Source: Notospermus geniculatus
Taxonomy: Eukaryota; Nemertea; Pilidiophora; Heteronemertea; Lineidae
Assembly (NCBI GenBank): GCA_002633025.1
Contig: NMRB01001472.1
Span: 27,092 to 91,091, forward strand
Direction: 5' to 3'
DNA: 64,000 nt
Positions within the stretch are counted from its first letter, which is position 1, and the number at the start of each line of letters is the position of its first letter. Below the pieces are notes generated by a model. That model worked only from the letters and a program-made list of their open reading frames with translations, was not told where the DNA came from and did no database searches. The translations under genes were made by a program, and so were the position numbers. Shown here piece by piece: positions 31,801-44,815 of this stretch.

Positions 31801-33276
31801 GCAAGAAATCCAAGATGGCGGGGCATGTCGAAATGATGAATTGCATGGTCCTTATTGGCAAGGCGTCCCTATGTCCCGCTTTTTTGTATGCCATTGTAAT
31901 TGTGATCATGAGATCGAGCAATAAATATGCTGTGCCGATCCGCTAATGGATATCATTAGTTTATGATATCAGGTCATTATCACATCAAACCAAACAATCC
32001 CACCTCAAGGAAAAAGCGGAGGCAGTAATGATTTGATAACATCTCAGATTATGTTTTGATGTAGCTTGATATCTAATTGACAATTGCCTGTTAGCACAAA
32101 CAATCATTTTCTAAACCTCACGCCTGTTCAGCACGTGTTGGCAACCCACTCGGTCATGATGATGTACTTTGTGGTTGATGCTGCGCAATATTGCAATGTC
32201 ACAGAAAAAGAAATTACGTGATCTATTTATGACAAGACACGTGTACTTTTAATATATTATACGCGTGATCGTGGACTACCGGTGTACTTCGTTGACAATG
32301 TGAACTGATGTTACAGAATTCCAAAATAACCAAAGAAATAGTCCTACATGTTCGTTTTCCCCACCGCAGTTTCGCACGCGATTCTCAGAAGATGACCAAC
32401 AGGTGTCACTAGTGCGCCAAACTAGCTAGCCAATTAGAGCTCCGCTTTCAGGACACTTTGGGGAATCGAACACAAGGGTGTGTTTCAAAAAGTGTTCCGT
32501 CCGACACCAGAAAATTTTCACCATTCTTTTGTCTAATGGTGAAAGGCTGTTTCTTGGAACTCTACAATATTCATGTCAGATCTGGGTATCATGGAGCTCT
32601 AAATTATGGCACTGCAAACTAATTGATTTATTAACCCTAATTTATATGGTGTCGGACGGAACGATAGATTTTGCTGGTAAGCTAATATTTTTTGATACCC
32701 TCCTTCAAATGAGTGTACATCCTACATTGTACATCCCAGAAACTATAGAACTTTAAAGGTCTATATTATCAAATACTACATTTGATTTTTGGAAAATCAA
32801 TGGCACAAATCTTTGTGATCATTTCAAAGTTAAATTTTGCCCCGTTTTCGTGGGTGACCAATTTTGAAACACTTCCACAAGTCGTCCAGTCAGCCGCCAG
32901 ACCTCAGGACTTACTAGCCCGATCCTCAAATTGTCTTATAGCCCCCAAATTTGTTCAGCCCAGATATTAAACTTTTTAAAAGGCTACATACATCGTAGCG
33001 TTCACCCTGCATGGGAAAGAGAATGGAGATTCATTCTGAAAGCACCGCAGGAACCACGGACGTCTGAGCCAACTGTACTTTATTGCCAGACACTCGACGA
33101 AGCGGCGTTTTCTGCTCGGATCGAATGTGACACTTGGTAACATAAGATTGTTTCACCACCGCTGGGGTGCCATTTTAGCCTCTGTTGCAAGTGAAAGAAG
33201 ATCACGAAACGACTGATGGAGTCATCCCTGTTAATCACAAGGAGTTTGGTCGCTGTGCTATCAAATCGATTGCTTA

Positions 33277-33609
33277 TACCCCCATCACACTGAAGTCGTT
33301 CTCAAAACGTCCTGCCCCGTCCTAAAAAAATCGTAAAACGGGCTAGAACGTGTACCCTTGGATCATCGCGTACATTTAATTGGTCAAGTAATGAAGCTTG
33401 GTTCATTAAAGTAGATTATGGTAATTACTCGTGTGTGTTGTCTGAAGAGTAACACGTGGCAAAAGAAAAATAACGATGAACAAGAACATTTAACGTGTGG
33501 GACATGTGGACAATAAGAGAGTGATGTCGCCAACGATGACGACATATAGATCAGGCAATCAATCAACAAAAGAAAGAAAAATATGGAAGTGAAAATGTAA
33601 GATGAGATG
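33277..33609. repeat. Junction between duplicated blocks with CCCCATCACACTGA fragment
   Basis: Block A stops at the end of a CCCCATCACACTGAAG element (33279-33360, right-end half only). The rest is unremarkable AT-rich sequence up to block B. Confidence 0.65.
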
Positions 33610-35179
33610 ATCTATACAATAATGCTGGAAGTCGGCTCAATTAAGTCACAAGGAGCTTTGTTTTGCCTCGAAATTCGGTATGGTAATAGAGGATACCATA
33701 TCCTGATGCAACGGGTGGCTTAATTTGCAAAGAGTACTTTGTTCTGATAGTAATTTTACTTTTTATCAGTGTTTTTCGATTGCTTTCCAAATTCTCCCTA
33801 CCGCACACCGTGTTGCACCAATTCCAGCCGTGCCGTGCATTCCAACCTCGGCCAAATTCAGGACCGCCGATTGCCACGGGTTGTTGCTAGTAATAAATAA
33901 AACATATCTCGATTGCGCAGAAAACCAAGTTTGCCGATTTCGTCATGCTGCACGGAAACGGTGATGAATCCATACACATTGTTTTTGTTATTCATAGAAG
34001 TTTCCTTTTGCTGATTGAACGGAAGCCTTTCTCGTGCAGCATTGCTTACCGGCACTCACCGTTAGTGTGCTCAGACAATTATGGAAGCAACCCTCTAAAA
34101 GACTATTCTCCGTCTAAAAATAAGTACATGTATACGAAAAAGAACATTGGAAATCAACACCTGCAACAACAGTTGACGCCATCTTCTCCAAACAAGGCCA
34201 TCGACTGCGTCTTTAGCTTTGTCCAAATCATGTGTTCTTTTGCGTTAATGCATAAATTAATGAATCTGACCCCCACTTGACCCCGCCTCCGAGCTAATCA
34301 CAACTCGTGAAGCAACTCGCCGTTCGGCACTTTCTCTTCTCTTCGCGCACGCATTTGTAACACGGATTTTGATTGGCATGTCGATTTGCCATCGCACACC
34401 GATGATTGGCTGAGGCTCTGACCTCCTCAGAAGTGGGAAATATGATGGATTCAAACCGGGCTAGATAGACTGGTGAGGCCTTTGTTCAATTCCATAATTG
34501 GCGCCGGTGGTTCGTTCTTTGTTCGACCAATCAGAACGAGGAAGTTTGTTGGAATATTGTACTCACAATGACCTGGCAATGCCTAGACTTGCCCAGAAGG
34601 TGTTACTTTCTGGACATTAGTAACTGACCTCTTAGAGGCGAGGATAATGTATCTTAGGAAAAGAAGCAAAAATTTTGTTGTGCTGGACAGTTTTACCATC
34701 ACAAATGTATGTACATGTACACGCCCAGTTGAAGCGTGTCAAGCCCGCTTTGAATTTCAAGCGGACAGGCCCGTTTACACTACCATTTGGTACTGGGATA
34801 AACTGGTTCCAACTGTTGACACTTGGCAAAATCCGAACCGTGCTCGGTCCGGACCGAGCAAGGTGAAAATTCCGTAGTGTTAACGAGGCTATTGTGACTG
34901 TCGTGCTGTCAGTGGTCAATTTGACTGTGGTCGGCAACCTCAATTTTACCACTTTGCCTCCTGATGGAAGAACAGATATTATCAATCGCGACCTGATTAG
35001 ATGCTACCATAGGGTATATTGATATGGCTGATATGACTGTTTGCATTACCATTTACTAATACAATAACTAATTGATGAAGGCCTTCGACGAGATTTGACC
35101 ACCCATTTACTGGGGATATTGGATTACAATCTATTTGATCAGTAAGGTTTATTCATCGGATGATTCAGGTTATTGAGCT

Positions 35180-35547
35180 TGGGGAACCCGCATGACAGCA
35201 GATGGCGCAGTCAGTATAAGACCCGAATGACGTACTGACGTCACTTTTTTCGCTGTTGACGTCACGTCGTCAAAGCATCTGTACATTTTTCTACACAATT
35301 TTCCGTGGAAATTTCCCCCAAAGACGTTGTCAGTATTGGCATCCTGTGGCATTTCTGACGAAACAAAGCAGTGATATATGGAGAACTTTGAACATGAAAC
35401 AAACAAGACAGTGTTATTTAATCAAAATTGAACCAAAGAGAGTGGTTTATTTTGGGGCAAGAAGTAAATGAAAATACTGTTAGAAAATAGGACTTCCGGG
35501 TCTTACACTGACAGCGCCACGTCGTGGCGTAGTTCTGCGGGTTCCTC
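35180..35547. mobile_element. Element private to copy B, GGAACCCGCA ends
   Basis: GGGGAACCCGCA at the left pairs with TGCGGGTTCCTC at the right. Copy A has 15 unrelated bases (GTATACCTGCACTTA) at this point, so one copy has lost or gained a few bases at the junction. 368 bp. Confidence 0.8.
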
Positions 35548-37450
35548 ATTGCCACATTTTGCGTCTGACTAAAATCCTAGAATTTTGTTCGTTTCGAACA
35601 TCCAAAAGGACGATGACTTAATTACCAGCTACGAGCCTCACCAAAAAATTAGCTCAGGGGCGTTGGCTAGGGGGGGGGGGTGCACGTGCACCTCCCCACA
35701 GCAGTAAGAGAGCTCCGCTCTGGGTAAGCAGAAAAAAATCGACCTTAGTCATGTAAGAGTCACATAGTATAGTGTATTCCAAGCGAGAATTGTCAAACTG
35801 CTACATTGCTCTCAGAAAAAATAAGCGCTAGTTTGATTTTTAACCTAATAATTTTAAATTGTGTGTGGAAACAAATTCCCGTTTTGCCCCACACCCAAAT
35901 CCCATTTTGCCTTATATGGGGCAAAATGGGAAATACACCCATGCTTGAAAAATAGTGTATTATTTCAAAGTGGCTTGGGATATCTGATTATCAACCGGTG
36001 TGTGTATAGGCAGTTATCTGATGGACCCCTCTATACTCTATACAATGTTTTTTCGCTCAACAATAAACTCCTGGTGTATTAGATACCTTTATTTGATAAG
36101 TATCTCATTATGCCCACCTTTCTACTGTGAAAATTCATGCCTAGGCTAAAGGAGGAATATCTGCTTTCACAAAAATGTGCACCTCCCCAGGCTCAGACCA
36201 GCCTACGCCTTGTAGCTCATGTGTTGGTCTGAGGCAGGTTGCGAAAATTACCTTTCTTCCTGCTTCACGCCCTCACTGATAGTAAGAGTACATGTATAAC
36301 AGCAAGGTGTTCTCTACACTGAAGTCTACACTGACATTACCCTCCTATAACCTAAAGCATCACGGCCTTGGCCGGCTCTTTTCAGCGCCCGTTTTATATG
36401 AAATCGCTCAGCTGTCGCGTCACTCACGCTTCCGGTAATTGACACTCCATTGAATATAATGGCATCATCGTGAAGTCTAATAAAGTCACATTTCAACTAA
36501 AATTTCCATTAAAAGCGAAGGAGAGGAGCTTCATTTTCTCACTTCGTTTCGACACGCATGCTGCTGACTGGGAATGCAATTTTCGCGACTCCCATTTCTA
36601 GATTCAGTTCTCGTGGCTTACTATTTCTATACACAGTCGCATTCAGGAACCATCGATGAATGTACCAATAATTTAATACATTACCAATTCAGATTTTCTA
36701 TTTTTTCAATATATCGGTTTTTCATTGAAAAGAGCAAACAAACTGCAGCATTTTCATTATCTATACATGTTTTTCTTAGCGGAGGAATGGGCTGTTTTTT
36801 CTTGTTACATCGTACACGCTGAATTGCGCGCATAGAACTACTTTTTGTCATTCCACAAGGAAGCCATCACCGTGACCTTCGTAGAAACCTATATTTTACC
36901 AAAAATAGATAAGCGCTTACCTATTTTTGATTATACCATAAATGAATCAAACATAAAGGTTTAACTGCGAACGATGAAGTACCAACTGAGGGATACACTT
37001 CACGTGTTGCCACCAGATGTCTCTCACTGCCTGAATTTTGGCTTTACGTAATAGGTACGAGCTTCAACTTTTTTTGTGGTGAAGGGGTACATGAATCTGT
37101 CAACTTGATGCTTTGAATTCCATTTCTGAGGAACACAGAGCTATTTTCAGCACAGTTAGTATTCCATGTGCTAATGTACGTTATAGCCTATTCAAATGTA
37201 TACAGATAACCCTGCGCTCTCATCGTTCGTGGGGTTCTCATTAATTCAGTCCTTTTGTATCATATGATCAACTAGTCTGAATTCAACAAAATTTGCACTA
37301 AACATGCAGAAGGGGCTTGCCTTTCACAAGGAAGAGTCAGAATGCAAATCTGTTGCGGTTTAAAGGGATAGTGTCCACCTTTGGAAAATGCTAAATTTGT
37401 AAGTTGAACCTTTATGGTTGATTCCTTTATGATTATACTCATCAGCGTTA

Positions 37451-37806
37451 AGCCTCGCTTATGTCGCCCTACGCTGTGATAGAAATAGCGTCAACAAGTT
37501 GCAACTGATAACTTATGTCACCACCGATTAGAAAAATACCGATCGGTCGCAACTACCTGGAACTAGTTTATCGCCGTCTTTTGAGTGCTTATGTCGACAC
37601 AGATTTCTTTTGATTTTAAGTAAAACGTGTTGAAGTTGAACACGTGCGATTTTCAGGATCTGGATATTTTTAGTTTGCAACTATTTACTCGCTGACGCCC
37701 GAGAGCTTATGTCACCTAGTAGTTATGACTGATTAGTTCCAACTATGCGCCGATTATCAGTTGCCAACTTGTTCTGACTGTACGTAAGGGCGACATAAGC
37801 GAGGCT
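37451..37806. mobile_element. Palindromic MITE private to copy B, TTA target
   Basis: Arms of about 60 bases begin AGCCTCGCTTATGTCG; TTA flanks both ends (37448-37450, 37807-37809). Copy A lacks it. 356 bp. The 3-bp TTA duplication fits PIF/Harbinger-type integration. Confidence 0.85.
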
Positions 37807-38777
37807 TTAGACATTGTCTCTCTACATGTACATGATTTGCGGTATCTTGTCCCACTCTCTCGACGACATACCAATAAATCGTCTCTTTTCCCGTGCCGCG
37901 CCGCAGGGTTACGAAAACCACTTGCAACAATGCAGATAATTGAAATAATTCACGAACTCCAACATGAAACGTAACAGCGTTTTTCTGCCCGTGTTTGAAG
38001 TAGGAGTTATTACCTAGACGCTGATCAAAGAAATCGCGTGAGCAGAAATCACCGCTTATACGAAAGAAGCTTCACGACGCCTCACCTGATTTTTACCGCT
38101 ATCGTCGCATGAGATATCCCAGCGATTGTTCTAGGAGAAAATAATACCTTATTTGAAGAAGTAACGCATCTTATTCTGATTAGCCTCGCTCTTGTCTTTG
38201 AAGTGTATCGCTCAAAGCAACTGGTGATGCAGAACAAAAATTTCCATAACTGCTGCTGTCAGTTGCATGATACTCTTACTATTGTGTCATCCTATACCTT
38301 TGCATAACAGAACATTAGGAGTAGCATTTTCTACTTAACTAATATTCTTATCATCATTGAATTTTTTCGATATCCTTTTTAACATCCCTGAACCTAATTT
38401 CCTGTTTCAAATATGCGTACTTTTTGTTTTCCTCTTGTTCCTAATATTCAACTCGCTTGACATATTTTTGCTCCTCTGCGTCTTTTATGTGTACAATACA
38501 TGTAAGCGGGGGTCCAAAAGAATCAGATACATCCCACGTACATTAGCTATGGAATAGAACATAGCTTCATATTTCACTCTTTACCATATAAAGATATTGT
38601 TGCCATTCTTGCGCCGTTGCTTTGTCACGATGATATTTTCTAGCGCTATTGTCACGTCGTGAAATACTATGAGTTGCTCTATGGTACCATAACATTTGGT
38701 CAAAGGACGAGTGAAAAATGAACTCGGAGCTAGTATCTTTCCAAGTGATTTGCTATACAAATGGAGGAAATACTGGA

Positions 38778-39417
38778 CGCCATGTTCCCGGAACGCCGCG
38801 ACGCGGCGAATCTGCGAAGCAATCTGACGTCAAAAGTGGAACGCTGCTGTGATATGGTTATGTAAATAATTTTTCGAGAATGACTAAAAATGGGCTGTAC
38901 TTCGCAACTAAGGCGCGTTTGAGGCTGGAACGCATGGGGAACGATGAAGACCGTAAAGACTGAAGTTTGAGACGTGGAATTGAGTAAGCAGAGCGTGAAA
39001 TTATTATTTGCGGGCCTAATTTAGGTTTGGTGTATACGTCACACAACGCCGCCGACTTGCGCGCCGCCGCCTGGTTACCAAATTCAAATTCAAATTCAGT
39101 CACAGGAGTTTGTCAAAATTGAGACAGCCTCGTCCCAAGGTGTAGTCACAGGAGTTCGTCTACAACACTGAGATTTAGTATGTATGCATCCCCTCTGTAC
39201 TGTAATATACAGTCTGTACACCCGAACCATGGAGAGGTAGGCCTAGGCCTACACCCCTCCATGGTTCGGGTGTCCATCGTTCATGTCATTATTGTATGCC
39301 AAAGCCACTGTCTGTTGTCAACGTTATTGGCCTATACTCATTAGGCCTACATGTATGTAGGCCTATCTCAAGCCGCCCGGCTGAACCAACAATCGACAAT
39401 GACTGGTTCCGATTCCT
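38778..39417. mobile_element. Insertion private to copy B with 5-bp duplication, no inverted ends
   Basis: CTGGA flanks both sides (38773-38777, 39418-39422), and copy A reads ATACTGGATTATAAG once. The 640-bp insert has no terminal inverted repeats or poly(A) tail that I can see. It holds an internal palindrome (39216-39273, CACCCGAACCATGGAG arms). Type unknown. Confidence 0.85.
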
Positions 39418-39480
39418 CTGGATTATAAGCTGACCAGTTTACATGTCTGTAGGACATTCCTCTCGTTATAATGTCAGGAA

Positions 39481-39650
39481 TAGGAGCTGTCAGTGAGTTG
39501 ACCAATAGGTGTCACTACGGCCCAATTCAATGCATATGGCGGACCCATTCATTCTTGATCACGTCATAGACATACATGTAGTTTATTTTCTCTCATTGAT
39601 CCGCTAGAACTTTGCTGCCATCTTTTGGCAATATGCACGGCTGACTGTAT
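39481..39650. mobile_element. MITE, AATAGGAGC family (copy B)
   Basis: Uninterrupted counterpart of the copy-A element at 31095. The right end is truncated after CTGACTG. Confidence 0.7.
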
Positions 39651-40194
39651 TGGTAGTGGAGACATTTTTAAAATCTGCCTGTCCGCCCTATGGTAGGCAA
39701 ACCAAAGCATGTGATCGGTCGCAAGATACGAGTTTGCCCACCAGACATAACTGCTCATGTGCAGTTTGCAAGAAATCCAAGATGGCGGGGCACGTCGAAA
39801 TGATGAATTGCATGGTCCTTATTGGCAAGGCGTCCTGTATCCCGCTTTTTTGTATGCCATTGTAATTGTGATCATGAGATCGAGCAATAAATATGCTGTG
39901 CCGATCCGCTAATGGATATCATTAGTTTATGATATCATGTCATTATCACATCAAACCAAACAATCCCACCTCAAGGAAAAAGCGGAGGCAGTAATGATTT
40001 GATAACATCTCAGATTATGTTTTGATGTAGCTTGATATCTAATTGACAATTGCCTGTTAGCACAAACAATCATTTTGTAAACCTCACGCCTGTTCAGCAC
40101 GTGTTGGCAACCCACTCGGTCATGATGATGTACTTTGTGGTTGATGCTGCGCAATATTGCAATGTCGCAGAAAAAGAATAAACGTGATCTATTA

Positions 40195-41070
40195 AGGAGC
40201 CATCCTGGGAACCCAGGGCATTTCCACTCTGCATAGCGCGTTACAATGCCCTGGGGAAACCCACCCCGTTTCGGTGGGGAAGAGGGCTGTTCCCTCATGT
40301 GTACTCGCCAACTGGTAATTCACGAATAAACCATGCAATGCAGTGGGGGATCGCCACTTGATGTAATGGGCAGACATCGCGCCTAGTGCTGTAACGTATG
40401 CACATATATCCGGTGTTATGAGTTACCGGGTACCAGTCTCATAGCAATGTATCTCATTCCATAATTTATGCATGCTGTCGGAATGATAGCTGCCCCAAAC
40501 ACATGAACTGGATCATACCTTCGTGTTTTGAACTCGTCGATACTTACTTGTTATCTAGATAATCCGAGAGAATCATTTTGACACGAAGTTAATTCAGGAA
40601 TATTAAAAAATCCAGCAAGTTTGTCAGCGAATCGAAGAATGTTTGAAACCACCACATTTGGGAGTGACCATGGCGGGATAGAAGCTTCGCTGTGATTGGT
40701 TGTGTTCAGCGACAGATTTTCTGTCGCTAGTTCCACAGCGAAATGGCGCCAATTTCAACAGGGCCTCGGACGTGCGAGTAGGGGAGCGCGTTTTAGAGGA
40801 CCTGTTGCAAGAGGATGTTAAGGAGCTGGACGTCCAAGTTGTAAACACTCACTCACTGGTTCTCTATCCACACGACTCCTGTGGTGCTGCCACCTATTGT
40901 CGGTAATATGTACTGACGTGTATATCGTGAGTGAGTTGCATTGGACCGGGCACCAGTCTAACGATCACGGGGCGCTACTGGTGCTGCCACCTTTACGAAG
41001 GAATAAAACTAGTTTGCCGACCATGTTTGTAAACAAACCAGCTTGTTTACAACTTCGGCGTCTAACTCCT
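40195..41070. mobile_element. 876-bp insertion private to copy B, TTA target
   Basis: Ends AGGAG ... CTCCT with TTA on both sides (40192-40194, 41071-41073). Copy A reads GATCTATTTATGAC without insert. The interior includes CCAGGGCATTTCC / GGGGAAACCC pairings and a frame (about 40700-40860) with acidic-coil-like sequence but no ATG-to-domain match. No transposase recognised. Confidence 0.75.
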
Positions 41071-42113
41071 TTAAATGGCAAGGCACGTGTACTTTTAATA
41101 TATTATACGCGTGATCGCGGACTATCGGTACTTCGTTGACAATGTGAACTGATGTTACAGAATTCCAAAATAACCAAAGAAATAGTCCTACGTTTTCCCC
41201 ACCGCAGTTTCGCACGCGATTCTCAGAAGATGACCAACAGGTGTCGCTACTGCGCCAAACTAGCTAGCCAATTACAGCTCCGCTTTCAGGACCACTTTGG
41301 GGAATCGAACACAAGGGTGTGTTTCAAAAAGTGTTCCGTCCGACACCAGAAAATTTTCACCATTCTTTTGGTGAAAGGTTGTTTCTTGGAACTCTACAAT
41401 ATTCATGTCAGATCTGGGTATCATGGAGCTCTAAATTACGGCACTGCAAACTAATTGATTTATTAACCCTAATTTATATGGTGTCGGACGGAACGATAGA
41501 TTTTGCTGGTAAGCTCAATATTTTTTGATACCCTCCTTCAAATGAGTGTAGGTCCTACACTGTACATCCCAGATGGAGAAACTATACAACTTTAAAGGCC
41601 TATAATATCAAATACTACATTTGATTTTTGGAAAATCAATGGCACAAATCTTTGTGATCATTTCAAAGTTAAATTTTGCCCCGTTTTCTTGGGTGACCAA
41701 TTTTGAAACACTTCCACAAATCGTCGAGTCAGCCGCCAGACCTCAGGACTTACTAGCCCGATCCTCAAATTGTCTTAGCCCCCAAATTTGTTCAGCCCAG
41801 ATATTAAACTTTTAAAAAGGCTACATACATCGTAGCATTCACCCTGCATGGGAAAGAGAATGGAGATTTATTCTGAAAGCACCGCAGGAACCACGGACGT
41901 CTGAGCCAACTGTACTTTATTGCCAGACACTCGACGAAGCGGCGTTTTCTGCTCGGATCGAATGTGACACTTGGTAACATAAGATTGATTCACCACCGCT
42001 GGGGTGCCATTTAACCTCTGTTGCAAGGGAAAGAAGATCACGAAAAGACTGATGGAGTCATCCCTGCTAATCACAAGGAGTTTGGTCGCTGTGCTATCAA
42101 ATCGATTGCCTAT

Positions 42114-42667
42114 CAGGCATAGACACCGATCGATCAGCTTCCCGAAACTACACTCCTTTCGCAGTGTCTTATCACTCATACCTGTCGTTCATAGACACTG
42201 CTTACAATGGCCAGAATCCCGCCGATTTACCACTAGAGGGCGTTTAGCGTGACTAACGAAATAAACATTTTCTGATTGGTTCACTGTCAGCGTCCTTGAC
42301 AACCGCGGCAGACTGGTGACTCGCCGTAAGGCATGTATAAGGGACTGTTGCATTGCACTCTTCAGTGTTTAGCTCGTGTCTTTTGTTTTGAAACATCGCT
42401 AAAGATGTGGATAATGATGCTCTATGAGATTATTGTGTTTTTATATTGATTGATCTTGTAAACCCACAGCAGGACCAAGCACGGGGCAATTCCCGCGCTG
42501 ACTGGCCTCTGACTAGTGCTGCCACCATGCGGAAAATCGTACCCGAAACATGACAAGTTTCACCTTTGCATGCAGCGACCACCCCCCGGGGATAATCCCT
42601 TAAGTTTGTCTGCTAGTGAGGATCTCCCCTCCCAGCGCACCTCATGCCTCATATCAAAAAGGTCTCA
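42114..42667. other. No gene recognised
   Basis: Continues from block B without homology to the A/B junction. No convincing frame. Confidence 0.4.
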
Positions 42668-42756
42668 AAGGTACTGTCACACTGAAGTCCTCAAAACGTC
42701 AGTGCCCCGTCCTAAAAAATCATAAAACGGGCTAGAACGTAAACGTTGGCCAAATA
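42668..42756. repeat. Right-end fragment of CCCCATCACACTGA element
   Basis: GTCACACTGAAGTCCTCAAA and CCCCGTCCTAAAAAATC match the terminal half seen at 33285 and 14580. Confidence 0.7.
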
Positions 42757-42758
42757 TT

Positions 42759-42878
42759 AGGGAGGTTTCGCAAGCGCCCGGTTAGGCCCTACGACGACGT
42801 TTATCTATTGTGTGGGTGTACCCAAACAATAGATAAACGTCGTCGTATGGCCTAACCGGGCGCTTGCGAAACCTCCCT
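42759..42878. mobile_element. Palindromic MITE with AGGGAGGTTT ends (copy E3)
   Basis: About 55-base perfect arms read AGGGAGGTTTCGCAAGCG inward. Apart from the first ten bases the arms are unrelated to those of E1, E2 or E4. Confidence 0.82.
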
Positions 42879-42883
42879 AATGT

Positions 42884-43169
42884 CCCCATCACACTGAGCT
42901 AGTTCTCAGTACGTTCTTGAAAATGTTGCCGAACTGTCTCACACCGTGTGCGAACGGGGTGGACGTAGTGGCAACTTTTTACAGTCTTTTTACGAACTTC
43001 ATGGATGGGCTCCGACGGGAAGGGTGCAGCAGAACTTCCGAGACATTTATTTGGCCAGTGTTACACGGCTGTAAGTTGTCACTACGTCCACCCCGTTCGC
43101 ACAAGGTTTGAGCCCGTTCGGCAACATTTTCAAGAACGTACTGAGAACAATAGCTCAGTGTGATGGGGA
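42884..43169. mobile_element. Complete CCCCATCACACTGA foldback element
   Basis: CCCCATCACACTGAGCTAGT at the left is inverted at the right (AGCTCAGTGTGATGGGG). The arms of about 90 bases carry GTTCTCAGTACGTTCTTG and GCCGAAC motifs. 286 bp. The right arm also forms the border of the next duplication. Confidence 0.82.
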
Positions 43170-44654
43170 CATTACCGATTTCTTGTGCATCAGGTGAAAC
43201 GTGAGGATAATCGATCCTCATTGCCGATCAGACACCCACTTTGGTTGTTTTCCCTAGTGGGTTGGCTCGATAATACAAAAAAAAAGTTTTAAAAGATCTA
43301 CAACATTCACTCATTACCATGGATACCAGGCAAGATGGTTGAGCTTCTTTTTTCCCCGATACTGAGAAAATTAAAAGACTTTCTTTATAGCAGAACTTCA
43401 AGCTGGTTACAGAAGAACTGTCATTCCAACCACTATTTCCGATAAAAGTTGTACTTAATACCTTGAGCAGGCAATGTTAGCAAGTAGCAGGTGTTGTCTG
43501 CTGTGACCAGGTACCAATCACCGAGGCGGTCGTCTGATGCGACAGGCTACTGATTTAGAAAAGATGATTTCTGTTGTTACAGAAATTAGAGACCTTATGA
43601 TCCGTCACGTCGCCGTCCCCGTCCCCGTTGTGAATCCCATTTGCGTTCTACGTCATCAGTTGGTGGGGATCGGCGCGCCATCTATCGTTTTGCGGTTACG
43701 AGGCGGTCCGAACATCGCTAAGCCGTGACGTCGGCGGTTTAGTTAATGGAAAAGTGCGTCATAACTAACTGCTGATAGGCGCCGGTAGCACTATCGGACT
43801 TTCTGTGCGGTCGGCCCTGATCGCCAGCCAACGCAGACAAGGCGATATCGATTTTGATATTGGGCGATCATCGCAGGCGAGAAATTTGCAACGAAGAGAT
43901 TCACTGCGTGCGGTGACGTAAGGAGCTAGCGTTAAGAAGCCCTGATTACATGTTGTACCTCAGGAAGGGTGCACATACATAAGGTGAAGCCTGACTGGTG
44001 CAACCGCCGACACAAAATAATCAAAGAATCCAGAAGCCAGAAATACAGAGACAAGGGCTAGTATTCATTAAGTTAGCAAAAATGCCCTTTACTTAAGATT
44101 TTCACAGCAATGCCCAATGTAAATGTACTGCAAAACCTGAAGTAAAAGCATATGCTATAGCTTTTATGAATATCAGCCAAGGTGAAGGACGATCACATAC
44201 AATCGACATACATGTATCATCTTTGGCAATTTTTTACCCGCAAGTTTCAGGGCAAATACCCTGTCAGTTATATATGACATATCTTATGACATATCGTGAT
44301 GTCAGAAAAACTAAAAGGTTCTGCACGCTGCCAGAGGACTAATGGCTAGTTTGGATGGTGGTAACACGAATACCTAGTACAAGGGGCCTGAAGCTGCGAA
44401 CCACGGAATCATAATTGCCCGTTTCTTTACCACCGAGTAGCCATATTCTGTGATGCATTGCGCATGGAGGATGCAACGGGCGTATTCTTGACTGTGTTTT
44501 CCTCCGCTGAAATGCAGCTAAGCATAATAGCATAGCATGTGTTGGTGCATCAGTGGAGGATGCAACGGGCATGACGGGCATATTCTTGACTGTGCTATTC
44601 CTCCGCCGAAAACGCAGCTTAGCATAATAGCATAGCATGTGTTGGTGCATTAGA
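43156..44654 (+). repeat. Second tandem duplication, copy C
   Basis: From CAGTGTGATGGGGACATTACC through the first satellite units. Repeats at 44816 with a 1660-base period. No gene; the frame at 43537 is present in altered form in the other copy. Confidence 0.9.
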
Positions 44655-44815
44655 AGTGTTACACGGCTGTAAGTTGTCACTACGTCCACCCCGTTCGCAC
44701 AAGGTTTGAGCCCGTTCGGCAACATTTTCAAGAACGTACTGAGAACTATAGCTCAGTGTGATGGGGAGAAATGAAATAGGTAACACCGTCAACACGGCTA
44801 CCTCTATAATTATTC
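44655..44815. repeat. Junction with half of the CCCCATCACACTGA element
   Basis: GTGTTACACGGCTGTAAG and the whole right arm of the element at 42884 recur here, so the duplication probably arose by recombination between element copies. Confidence 0.75.

Larger units (their letters stand above)
26122..33276 (+). repeat. Tandem duplicated block, copy A
   Basis: Starts at ATCTATACAATAATGCTGG and ends at CAAATCGATTGC-TAT; the same sequence in the same order is at 33610-42113. The copies are nearly identical apart from scattered substitutions, small indels and whole-element insertions. No protein gene was recognised in either copy; small frames shared by the two are explained by the duplication. 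Confidence 0.93.
33610..42113 (+). repeat. Tandem duplicated block, copy B
   Basis: Same order as block A but longer, because of four private insertions (35180, 37451, 38778, 40195). At the right it passes without a break into sequence absent next to A. If this is a haplotype laid in tandem, the insertions are polymorphisms. Confidence 0.93.
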
